Of a DNA stretch of 64,000 nucleotides, positions 56,401 to 64,000 are shown one piece after another (position 1 is the first letter of the stretch; every line of letters begins with the position of its first letter). Made by a program: the position numbers and the translations under genes. This DNA is from Macrostomum hystrix (taxonomy: Eukaryota > Platyhelminthes > Macrostomidae). Where the stretch lies: the NCBI GenBank assembly GCA_950097015.1, contig CATNEN010000007.1, forward strand, positions 8,433,001 through 8,497,000, given 5' to 3'. Under the pieces are notes generated by a model. That model was not told where the DNA came from. It searched no databases and saw nothing but the letters and a program-made list of their open reading frames with translations.

Positions 56401-58169
56401 CACCGAAAGTCAAATCCATCGGCTGCTCCTCGAAGGCACAGGCGTTGGCGCGGATGAAGGTGTCGAAGGTGGCCAGGACAATGTTCTCCGCGATCTGGCG
56501 CTCTTCGCCGACCTCGCCTAGGCGGGCCCGCAGCTGATCAAGACTGCAGCCGTGGTCTGAATTTGGGGCGCCGATCAGAATTTCTTAGTGGTTAGTAACG
56601 GGTAATGTTTTAAAAAAGTAAAAAACATATATTCATATTAATAACCCTCACCGCAAACTGCATTTGCAACCATTACCCAACACAACATCCCACACGGCAA
56701 CTACTACACCACACGACGTCCCACACCGCAACCACTACACCACACGACATCCCACACCGCAACCACTACCCCGCACAACATCCCGTACCCCGTCTCAGAT
56801 AGTCCTCGAAGCCGGGCAGCAGCTGCTCCAGGCTTTTGCAGTTGCCCTCCGAGTAGACGATGGCGGTGAGGAGCTTGGCTGGCCACTCCGAGTGCTTCAT
56901 CAGCACGGATAGCAGTGCGGGCATCTCTGTACCGGCAGGGGGAACAGGAGTGACTTTAGCTGCCAATGAATTAACTTCTGGTTAGAACTCAAAAATCAGG
57001 AGGGGATTTCAACTTGCTTCTCTCCGTGACGTTTATCAACGTGTCCACGTCCACCTGGGTCAAGACGCCGAAGTCGCCCAGCGTAGTGAGCAGCGTATCG
57101 TTGACAAGGCCCTCGTTGGCGACGGATTTGCCATCGCTGCCCAGAAGGCAGAGCTGATAGTGCTCGGCCAGGCAGTCGAACAGGCGGCGCTCCTGCTCAG
57201 ACCGGGGCTTCTTCAGCAGGGCCACTGCCTTAGTGAACCGCTCTGCAATGGGTCCCGTGGATGTTAAAGTACACTGCGGTGTCTACCGCTACTCAGACAG
57301 ACAGGATTCAGCACTCACGCTCCTCAAGCAGCTGGCAGAAGTGGAAGTACTTTCTCTCCAGCCGCGATTCATGCAGCTTCTCAAACAGAAGGTCATTCAG
57401 GCCGTAGATCTGCTCCTGATTCTGCACCGAGCCGTCCGCGATCACAATCTCTGACATCGTTTGCCAGTCGCTCAGGTCCGCTGTTTGGGCGGCATGGATG
57501 ATGTGACTCAGGAACCACACCCTCCTTCTGACATCGCATTTTCCCTGTTGAAACCACCCCTAGCAGATGCCCCACATCCACACTCCCTGCATTTACACCA
57601 CCCCCCTGCTGAATTACCACCACTGCTGATACCCCACCCTCCTACTGATACCCCACACCCCTTCTGATACCCCACACCCCTTCTGACACCCCACACCCCT
57701 TCTGATACCCCACCCTTTTACTGATACCCCACCCTCCTGCTGATGCCCCACACCCCTTCTGATACCCCACACCCCTTCTGATACCCCACCCTCCTACTGA
57801 TACCCCACCCTCCTACTGATACCCCACCCTCCTGCTGATGCCCCACACCCCTTCTGATACCCCACACCCCTTCTGATACCCCACCCTCCTACTGATACCC
57901 CACCCTCCTGCTGATGCCCCACACCCCTTCTGACACCCCACCCCCCTTCCCCACTTTGATCCCGCTTTGATAACTGTCGTTGCTGAAATACCACCCCTGG
58001 TAATACCACATGACAAAAATAGCTACTCACACACATCGATGCACTTCTCTAGCTGTTTCCTGTAGCTGGATATGTTGGGTAGATGCATGCGCAGCTCAGG
58101 CCAGTGCACCTCTAGCTGCAACTGGCAGAGGCTCTCCTCATTAGTCACGTGACCAGTAGCAATTGGCAT
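50478..58169 (-). CDS. RIG-I-like receptor: CARD-like region, DECH helicase, zinc-binding C-terminal domain
   Basis: Cytosolic sensor of viral or foreign RNA by family. Exons on the minus strand: 58169-58031, 57522-57319, 57242-about 57014, about 56965-56789, 56556-56072, 55412-55098, 54107-53611, 52622-52208, 51829-51563, 51011-50478; about 1080 aa. All junctions from exon 4 on agree in phase; exon 3/4 does not close with a consensus site and is unresolved. The N terminus (about residues 50-245) looks like two death-fold/CARD units (VNDTLLTTLGDFGVLTQVDV; MPALLSVLMKHSEWPAKLLT). Helicase motifs: YQLELA, APTGSGKT (I), FDECHH (II), GLTASPG (III), SVSEEGLDV (V), QSKGRGRA (VI), with the RLR-type helical insertion in exons 7-8. 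The C-terminal domain has two zinc-binding CxxC pairs (QCTGC, VCAKC) and the WLKVESFKF strand of RIG-I family domains. Missing motifs would point to Dicer, but no RNase III follows. Confidence 0.9.
51037..51530. repeat. 21-bp minisatellite, about 23 copies
   Basis: Units 'cactgacacagtgatacaca' + 't' in the RLR intron between 51562 and 51012. It begins 26 bp from the acceptor of the last exon. Confidence 0.96.
51849..52206. repeat. (TGAC)n / (TGGC) microsatellite, 358 bp
   Basis: Tetranucleotide array with scattered ctgg variants. It fills the RLR intron 52207-51830 almost completely; the intron's own donor (AAG|GTCAGTCAG on minus) is part of the array. Confidence 0.97.
52630..53535. repeat. 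33-bp minisatellite, about 27 copies
   Basis: Units 'gatgggaataattcaggatg' + 'atcatgggatcta' fill the RLR intron 53610-52623. On the gene's strand every unit contains 'attattcccatctag', which resembles a splice acceptor. Confidence 0.96.
54185..55060. repeat. 22-bp purine-rich minisatellite, about 38 copies
   Basis: Units 'ggtcagagacagaggggaga' + 'aa' with gaaagataagaggcag variants, in the RLR intron 55097-54108. The strand transcribed as RLR pre-mRNA is pyrimidine-rich. Confidence 0.95.
55610..55865 (-). mobile_element. tRNA-derived SINE copy, in RLR intron 5
   Basis: Minus-strand copy; on its own strand it has A box 'ttggcagagcggtataac', B box 'gatctcgattcc' and the body to 'gatgagaaactctg'. 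It is in sense with the RLR gene. Confidence 0.85.
57640..57950. repeat. 19-bp minisatellite, about 16 copies
   Basis: Units 'ctgataccccacacccctt' and 'ctgataccccaccctccta' in the first RLR intron (58030-57523). Confidence 0.94.
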
Positions 58170-59800
58170 CTATAGGAGCTGCAAGAGTATTAATAGCTTT
58201 AGTGTATAAAGCCTCAATAGCTATTCAAGCAATTGGGACTAGAAATATTTCATTTAAGTTGAATAATATTATCTACCAAAGTTAAAAACTTAAAAACTTG
58301 CATTGCAAATATAAAATTTATATGCCTTATATATATGTTTAGTGTCCTAATATAGCTAAAAGTATACCATAGCTAGCTATTTTATACTAAACCATAATTA
58401 AAACAGGCTTAAATGAGAACAATATAAAAACAAAAAATCAAAATAGTTTCATTTATAGCAATAGTTTAGTTATTAATATTTATAATTATAGTAAAATATA
58501 ATAGTAAAAAAGTTAACACATATAATGGTTATAGTGTACTATTATTTTTATTAAAATACAATAGTATTATCCTGGTGTTATTTTAAAAATAAGTGCAACT
58601 GATTTGTTTGAGAGAATATGATAGATGATTACAATGAATGTCTGATCACTGCTTTCTAACATTATAATTTATTTTTTCTAGCCAAAACGCCAGGGCGATT
58701 ATCATTACAAGGGATCGTTTCTGCTGCTAGCTAGAAACACACAAGCTAAAATAAACAGACATGACTAGCATGACTAATAGTGTTACTGTGTCTACAGATT
58801 GAAAAACCATGAGAGGAAAAAATTTACACAAAACAAACAAAAAGTAAATAAAGTGAAGTCAGTTTCTTTGCTTGAAACTTTTTTCTTTCACTCGAGGTTT
58901 GGCTCGACCACAAAGACAAAATGAACGTTACGTTTATGGACCGATTCGTGTTGGCCTATTATGCTCGGGATTTCCAAGAAATTTTTCTTTCTCGTGCGAA
59001 CAGCCTACGACGATGTACGCTCGTAGATATGATATAACACTTGTGTACAAAATGCATACGTACACTGCAATTAACAGTATAACATATTTACAAGGAGATT
59101 TCCTTCTGAAAAGCTTTTTGTCCAAATATTTTGCTTCCCTCTCTTATCTCTCATTGCTTTGCTATTTTCTGTCTAGTTTTATTTAGTAGGAATACTCAAC
59201 GCAGAACGCAAGGCACATATTCATTTCAATGACATTTCATTTCTGCCAAACAGTTTTATCGTTTGTCGTCTAGCTTCAGTGTTGCTCAAATATCAGTTAA
59301 CAATTAACAATTCTATCAGAAATTAGATCCTGATTTGAAACTCTCCTCAGACAAAACATAGAGATGGACACTCCAATTTATGCAGGGAAGAGATCCTCAA
59401 GCCGAGTCAAGCGAACCTAAAGAGATAACGAACTCAGACTAGGAGAAACAAAATAATTAAGCAAATGTGCAGTCAGGAAGGATCCTCGCAGGATTAGGTT
59501 GCTGACTAAGGATAAATCAAACTGACGATATGATTGAGCGCGAAAGGTAGATATATTACTTTTCCAGACAGAAAATTGGATGGAATGAACATTTCTGTCC
59601 GTCCATATTCGCTTTGATGGTAAATTTATGTCCCATTTTGCATCCCCAAGAACAAGTAAATGTACGCGACCCTTAATACTCCATCATCTTCCCATTTTAT
59701 TATACATTTTGTTAAAGAGCCTGTAGCTGGTAATGTTTAGTTTCTTGATGAAAGACTAATTTCCTTAAGTCAAAAAAACACAATGTGACACTATAATACT
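58170..59800. other. AT-rich intergenic region
   Basis: No gene, array or recognisable element. A splice-acceptor-like 'ctcttgcag' lies on the minus strand about 15 nt before the RLR ATG, so an upstream 5' UTR exon or spliced leader is possible. Confidence 0.5.
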
Positions 59801-59804
59801 TCAG

Positions 59805-59990
59805 TATAATAATTGCCTGAGGGCTGCGGGCAATAGCACATCATTTTGTGGCACTATATTTGCAGCCAGCGATGAATTCTGCCCATTTCGCCGACTCCAG
59901 AGCACACACGCACACATATACCACCGCAGGCGCACGTTGGTGTGTACATCTGCCCTGACTTTCTCATCGTCATGCCTTGGAGGTTGGCCC
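59805..59990 (-). mobile_element. SINE fragment interrupted by the LINE
   Basis: Minus-strand SINE tail and part of the body ('gagggctgcgggcaatagca', 'gactttctcatcgtca', 'tgccttggaggttggccc'). SINE homology stops abruptly at about 59990, where the LINE 5' UTR begins. Confidence 0.7.
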
Positions 59991-60259
59991 GCTCGCACCG
60001 GCGGGACACAGTGCCTGTGAGGTATGAGTCAGTCCAGGCCCACGGGCTTTGGTCTGCGATGCCTCACACCTGCAGCCGTTTTTTGAGCAGGCCTGGCAGG
60101 AAGGAGACCTGTACCTTCGGGTGCAGGAATCCCTCCAACGCTGTCCCGTCAGCTGACCCATGGATACACGTCCCGCGAGTGTTCAAGGCTGACCCTAGGG
60201 CAGCCGGACAGAATGGGCAACAGCGCTGGATGACCCATCCAGGGCCTCCGGCCAAACTG

Positions 60260-60415
60260 GGTACCTCTAGCCCCGGCTGGAGGGAAAGGTGTCACCCTTT
60301 GACCTTAACAGGGTATGTGGCTTGTCCGCAATTTTCGTGCACCTGTGCGTGATCAGGTACCTCTGGCTACGGCCCTGAGGGACAGGTGTCACCCTTTGAC
60401 CTTAACAGGGTTTGC
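60260..60415. repeat. Two tandem monomers in the LINE 5' UTR
   Basis: 'aggtgtcaccctttgacctt' + 'aacagggt' occurs at about 60288 and 60384, each preceded by 'ggtacctct' and a 'gccc..ggaggg' block. About 96-bp period. Such monomers carry the promoter in some LINEs; that role is inference here. Confidence 0.7.
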
Positions 60416-60659
60416 GGCCAGCCCGCAGGCCTCGGCGCCGGCTCAATGGCACCCTCCAATGTCCCAGTGTTGACCGTGCTGATGGACGCTTGGCCAGGGA
60501 GTAGTCTGGTCTCTTACGGTTCCTCCCGGTGGTCCTGGCATCCCACCCCGGGTTGTAACTTGTCTTTTTTGGCTGCCCCCGCTCAGTTTTGGGATCGCGG
60601 CTGAGCGGGTTATTCCTGCCTGTGTCTACAGGAAGCCCCTCTCTTCATTGCAGCTTTCA

Positions 60660-62207
60660 ATGGCTTCTAGCCCTTCAACTGCTCCGGCCGAGGACACCAT
60701 GGTGCCTGAGGCCATACACGCTGCGGCGCCCGGGCTAGCTGGCCCCGCGACCGCCACAAATGCCGCGCTGCCCAACTCGCGCGATGACCGGGGCGCTAAG
60801 CGCTCCACCACCTCTGGAGCGGCAAAACGCCGTAGGCGCATGCTGGCCCACGGCACGTCGGCTCCATTGACCAAGGACCAGGCCCAGGCCAGAGGGGCCG
60901 AAGGGGCTCTGCCTAGGGCGGGGGCTGGGGCGGGGGGCCTTGTGCCTCCTGCCCAGGCTCCTGCACGGGGCGGAGCCCACGACGCCCCGAGGCCAGGGTC
61001 GCGGGCCAAGGAGGGCCCGGCGCCCATCCGGACGGCTGCCCGGCCCGAAGGAGAAGCGGAGGCGGAGGGCCCTGTGCCCACCGCCGACGCAGATCCCGAG
61101 GGTGGGGACGCCAACGGACAGGGCCCGGGACCACAAGCTACCTACGCCGCCATCGCACGTAGGCAACCTGCCGTCATCATCACCGGCAGAGACGGGAAAA
61201 GGCTGAGCAGCGAACAGCTCAGCGACATTTGCCGCAACATAGATGCTATGTTGTGGCAACTTCAACTGAAGGGCGAGCCCCTGGCGGTCGGCGCAAGCGC
61301 TACCAGGGAATCGTGCTTCGTCGTCTGGCCCGGCGATGCGGAATCGGGGCGGCGGCTCCTCGAGTTGCTGCCCACGCAGAGCTGGGCGGCTGGCCTCGAG
61401 TTCCTACGGGAGAACGAGCCACCAAAGACCAAGCGACACCGTATCTTCGTCCCGGCGAAAAGTGTCGTCACCAGCGCTGAGGACCTCCGCAGGGGCCTCA
61501 TCGCGATGAACCGGGAGCTGCCGACAGCGGGCCTGATCGTGCACCGCACGATCCTGCGCCCCGACGGCACCGGTTTCATCGCCATTATGGGCCTGTCCAA
61601 GCAATGGACACGCCGCTACCCAGATGGCGCCAACATTTGCATTGGTCTGTGGAAGACCAAAATCTTCGCCTTCGAGGCGGATAAAACCCGAGGTCAGACC
61701 GGGCCCACCACCGTACCGGCCAATGAAGGGTCCTCGGACCCCAAGGCTGGGACTGGGGGCAGGGCCCAGTCGTCCCGCCAAAAAAGGCCAGAGCGTGCCA
61801 TCGCTGGCAGCTCTGAGCGTCGCCCCGCGCGTGTCACAAAGCGCCGGGGCCTTCTCCAGCGGGCCTCCGAGGTGGTGCGAACCGCCAAGATGGCCCAGCT
61901 GCGCGCTGAGATGCGCGGTGGCCCACCGGGGCAGGCGCCGCAACCAAGGGCTACGGGGGAGGCCTCAGAGGTGCCCAGCTCCATCGAGCAGGGCCCTTCG
62001 AGCGCCCCTCCCACGGCCCAGGGAGCGGTGTCGGCTCCAGTTGAGGGCGACTCTGGGCCTGGGCTCGGGGCCGGGGGCGGGGACTGGGCGGCTGACGCCG
62101 TCGAGTTCCCGTCTCCGGCTCGGGGCCTGGGCACGGAGGAGCCCATGGCTACCGACATCGACCCGGAGGAGGAGGACCGCCTTCTGGCTGGGTCCCCCTC
62201 CAAGTAG
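60660..62207 (+). CDS. LINE ORF1 protein (nucleic-acid-binding gag-like)
   Basis: 515 codons from the ATG at 60660. The N-terminal third is Ala/Pro/Arg-rich with a basic patch (KRSTTSGAAKRRRRM). The central part (about residues 160-340) is folded-looking, with FVVWPGDAESGRRLLELLPT and GTGFIAIMGLSKQWTRRYPD followed by IGLWKTKIFAFEA; this resembles the DUF4780-type domain of some retroelement ORF1 proteins. I see no CCHC zinc knuckles, which many R1-type ORF1 proteins have. The C terminus is disordered and acidic. It probably coats the element RNA. The stop precedes the ORF2 ATG by 12 nt. Confidence 0.8.
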   Translation: MASSPSTAPAEDTMVPEAIHAAAPGLAGPATATNAALPNSRDDRGAKRSTTSGAAKRRRRMLAHGTSAPLTKDQAQARGAEGALPRAGAGAGGLVPPAQAPARGGAHDAPRPGSRAKEGPAPIRTAARPEGEAEAEGPVPTADADPEGGDANGQGPGPQATYAAIARRQPAVIITGRDGKRLSSEQLSDICRNIDAMLWQLQLKGEPLAVGASATRESCFVVWPGDAESGRRLLELLPTQSWAAGLEFLRENEPPKTKRHRIFVPAKSVVTSAEDLRRGLIAMNRELPTAGLIVHRTILRPDGTGFIAIMGLSKQWTRRYPDGANICIGLWKTKIFAFEADKTRGQTGPTTVPANEGSSDPKAGTGGRAQSSRQKRPERAIAGSSERRPARVTKRRGLLQRASEVVRTAKMAQLRAEMRGGPPGQAPQPRATGEASEVPSSIEQGPSSAPPTAQGAVSAPVEGDSGPGLGAGGGDWAADAVEFPSPARGLGTEEPMATDIDPEEEDRLLAGSPSK

Positions 62208-62219
62208 ACCTCTGCCTGC

Positions 62220-64000
62220 ATGATGATCCCCGGAATATCATGTCTGCAAGTTAACACCCAGCACTGCGTGGCAGCATCAGTCAATCTGATGCGCACGACA
62301 GAGCGCATGATGCCGGGCCTTGTACTTGTGCAGGAGCCCTGGCTATCAAAGAACAAGCCAAGCAACATTCCTGCTGGCTATGACTGCTTCTGCATGGCAG
62401 ACTCTGTCCGCCCTAGATCACTGATCTATGCCGCAAAAGCCTTAAATGCGTGGATGAGACCCGATCTCTCTAACGGGGACATCTGCGTCATCCAATCTGC
62501 ACACATTGTGCCTAACAAGTTGACCCTCGTGGCATCCGCCTACCTGGCAGGCGACGCCCCCGTGGTTAGCGATACCCTCGTCGCCCTCTGTGAATTCGCC
62601 AGGGCACGAAACTTCGAGCTGCTCCTCGCGGGAGATGTAAACTCGCATCACACCCACTGGGGTAGCTCAAAAATCAATGACCGCGGCGAAGAGCTCCTGG
62701 CCTTCGTCAGCGGCACGCCTCTAAACTTCTGCAATGTGGGCAACACGCCCACTTTCGACAATGGGCGGTGGGCTGAGGTGCTTGACGTCACCCTGGCCTC
62801 ACCCGGCATCCTCCCAAGGATGCTGGGGTGGGAGGTGTGGGAGACCGAAAGCTCGCTCTCGGACCACCGTTTCATCCGTTTCAACATCGGCACCCCCGAT
62901 AAGAAGCAAAAGCCTATTTGGAGGCGTAATGTCAGAAATACCGACTGGCCCGCGTTCAGCCAAAAGCTGCATGAGGGCCTTCGGGATTCTGACCCCTCCA
63001 TGGCCATGGAAACCACGCAGGACCTGGATGGAGTGGCTGCCCTGCTGGGCGGCGCCATCACAGAGGCCTACGAAATGGCTTGCCCGCTCAAAGCCTACAA
63101 AGGCAAAAAATCGGCCCCCTGGTGGAACCCCGAGCTCGGAGTCCTAAGACGCCGAGCTAAGGCTCTCCAGAGGAAGCTGAAAACCTCGCACGACCCTGAT
63201 GACAAAGAGGCCTATACTCGCGCCATCCATGAGTTTAAGGGCCGGGTCAGAAGGGCAAAAGCGGACAAGTGGCGACAATACTGCGAAGGGCTTGAGGGCT
63301 CGCGGCCCACGGCCCGCGTGGTAAAGGCGCTCACCAACGACCGCTTCTCCAAGCTCTCATCGATTAAAAAGCCGGACGGCTCGATCACTGAGCGCCCGGA
63401 GGAAACGCTCGAGCTTATGCTAGGGCATTTCTTCCCGAGTGTACCGGCGCACTTCGGCCCAGACGACCACTCGCGTGGAGGTCAGGGCCTGGCTCAGTCA
63501 CTCGTTACGAATGACCGCATCGTTCGCGCGGCTAAGTCATTCAATCCTTTTAAAGCACCTGGGCCAGATGGTATATATCCGGCCTTTCTGCATGAAGCGG
63601 TTAAAAATGGCCGCTTCCTCCATCTCCTCTGCAGACTTCTACGGGCCTGCATCGTGCTGGGCTACGTACCAGCGCGGTGGCATGAAGCCCGGGTCGTCTT
63701 CATCCCGAAGCCCGCCAAAGGCGACTATCGCTCGGTCAAGTCTTATCGCCCGATAAGCTTGACTTCCACCTGCCTCAAGCTCATGGAAAGACTGGTGCTC
63801 TGGCGCCTTCTTACTGTAGAGCTAGGGCGGGCCCCGCTCTCACCAAACCAGCACGCCTTTCGGGCGGGCCGGTCCACGGAGAGCGCCCTCCACTGCATTG
63901 TGGAGACTCTCGAGAAGGCAGTGCTGGGCAGCGGTTTTGCCCTGGCTGTTTTCCTTGATATTGAGGGGGCCTTCGATAACGTTATTTTCGAAGCCTTTGA
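62220..64000 (+). CDS. LINE ORF2: endonuclease-reverse transcriptase (partial, open at window end)
   Basis: Open from ATG 62220 to the window edge without a stop (593 codons). The N-terminal endonuclease of the APE family shows VQEPWL, AGDVNSHHTHWGS, LDVTLAS and SLSDHRFI, which hold the expected catalytic Glu, Asp/Asn and Asp-His. The reverse transcriptase follows: FNPFKAPGPDGIYPAFL, VVFIPKPAKGDYRSVKSYRP, QHAFRAGRSTESAL, and motif A FLDIEGAFDNV with the first catalytic Asp. The FADD box lies beyond the window. The pattern fits the R1/LOA/Jockey group. ORF2 follows ORF1 in a different frame (12-nt gap), so reinitiation is likely. Confidence 0.92.
   Translation, partial: MMIPGISCLQVNTQHCVAASVNLMRTTERMMPGLVLVQEPWLSKNKPSNIPAGYDCFCMADSVRPRSLIYAAKALNAWMRPDLSNGDICVIQSAHIVPNKLTLVASAYLAGDAPVVSDTLVALCEFARARNFELLLAGDVNSHHTHWGSSKINDRGEELLAFVSGTPLNFCNVGNTPTFDNGRWAEVLDVTLASPGILPRMLGWEVWETESSLSDHRFIRFNIGTPDKKQKPIWRRNVRNTDWPAFSQKLHEGLRDSDPSMAMETTQDLDGVAALLGGAITEAYEMACPLKAYKGKKSAPWWNPELGVLRRRAKALQRKLKTSHDPDDKEAYTRAIHEFKGRVRRAKADKWRQYCEGLEGSRPTARVVKALTNDRFSKLSSIKKPDGSITERPEETLELMLGHFFPSVPAHFGPDDHSRGGQGLAQSLVTNDRIVRAAKSFNPFKAPGPDGIYPAFLHEAVKNGRFLHLLCRLLRACIVLGYVPARWHEARVVFIPKPAKGDYRSVKSYRPISLTSTCLKLMERLVLWRLLTVELGRAPLSPNQHAFRAGRSTESALHCIVETLEKAVLGSGFALAVFLDIEGAFDNVIFEAF

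Larger units (their letters stand above)
59991..64000 (+). mobile_element. Non-LTR retrotransposon (R1/Jockey-like LINE), 5' part, runs off the window
   Basis: A GC-rich element with a 5' UTR of about 670 bp, ORF1 and ORF2 in order, both uninterrupted as far as the window goes. ORF2 encodes an apurinic-type endonuclease and a reverse transcriptase. The 3' end is outside the window. The open frames suggest a recent insertion. Confidence 0.9.

Overview
The window is nuclear DNA of an animal. Genes are split by GT-AG introns (one GC-AG), have TATA boxes and poly(A) signals, and encode metazoan proteins (GRAMD4, a RIG-I-like receptor, a receptor guanylyl cyclase scaffold, ribonucleotide reductase R1). 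GC-rich coding DNA, a tRNA-derived SINE, an R1/Jockey-like LINE and very many minisatellites suggest a repeat-rich invertebrate. A lophotrochozoan, perhaps a free-living flatworm such as Macrostomum, is my guess; nothing here proves it. Exon structures were worked out by hand from splice sites, reading phase and family alignment.

Layout: 1393-6757 (+) ribonucleotide reductase large subunit (6 coding exons, 823 aa). 9076-21585 (+) GRAMD4 orthologue (11 coding exons, 721 aa) with a TATA box and probable non-coding first exon upstream. 23734-40052 (+) a five-exon, 1356-aa receptor that joins a signal peptide, a bacterial-type PstS phosphate-binding ectodomain, one membrane segment, a kinase-homology domain, a dimerisation linker and a degenerate guanylyl cyclase domain. 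43721-44854 and 46062-47006 (+) two intronless secreted cysteine-rich paralogues built of pacifastin-like repeats. 50478-58169 (-) a RIG-I-like receptor with CARD-like N terminus, DECH helicase and zinc-binding C-terminal domain. 59991-64000 (+) the 5' part of an apparently intact LINE inserted in a SINE.

The standout is the PstS receptor. Its ectodomain keeps the phosphate-contact residues known from E. coli PstS, while both intracellular domains have lost catalytic residues. It looks like a receptor for inorganic phosphate, or a similar oxyanion, built on the receptor guanylyl cyclase chassis. I know of no described family with this architecture.

The second theme is the minisatellites. All nine GRAMD4 introns longer than 200 bp contain a tandem array, mostly with a motif found in no other intron; the RLR and the PstS receptor show the same pattern in most long introns. 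The RRM1 gene next door has none. Several arrays touch or contain splice sites, and two arrays begin just after stop codons. The long open reading frames running through these arrays are by-products of repetition, not genes.
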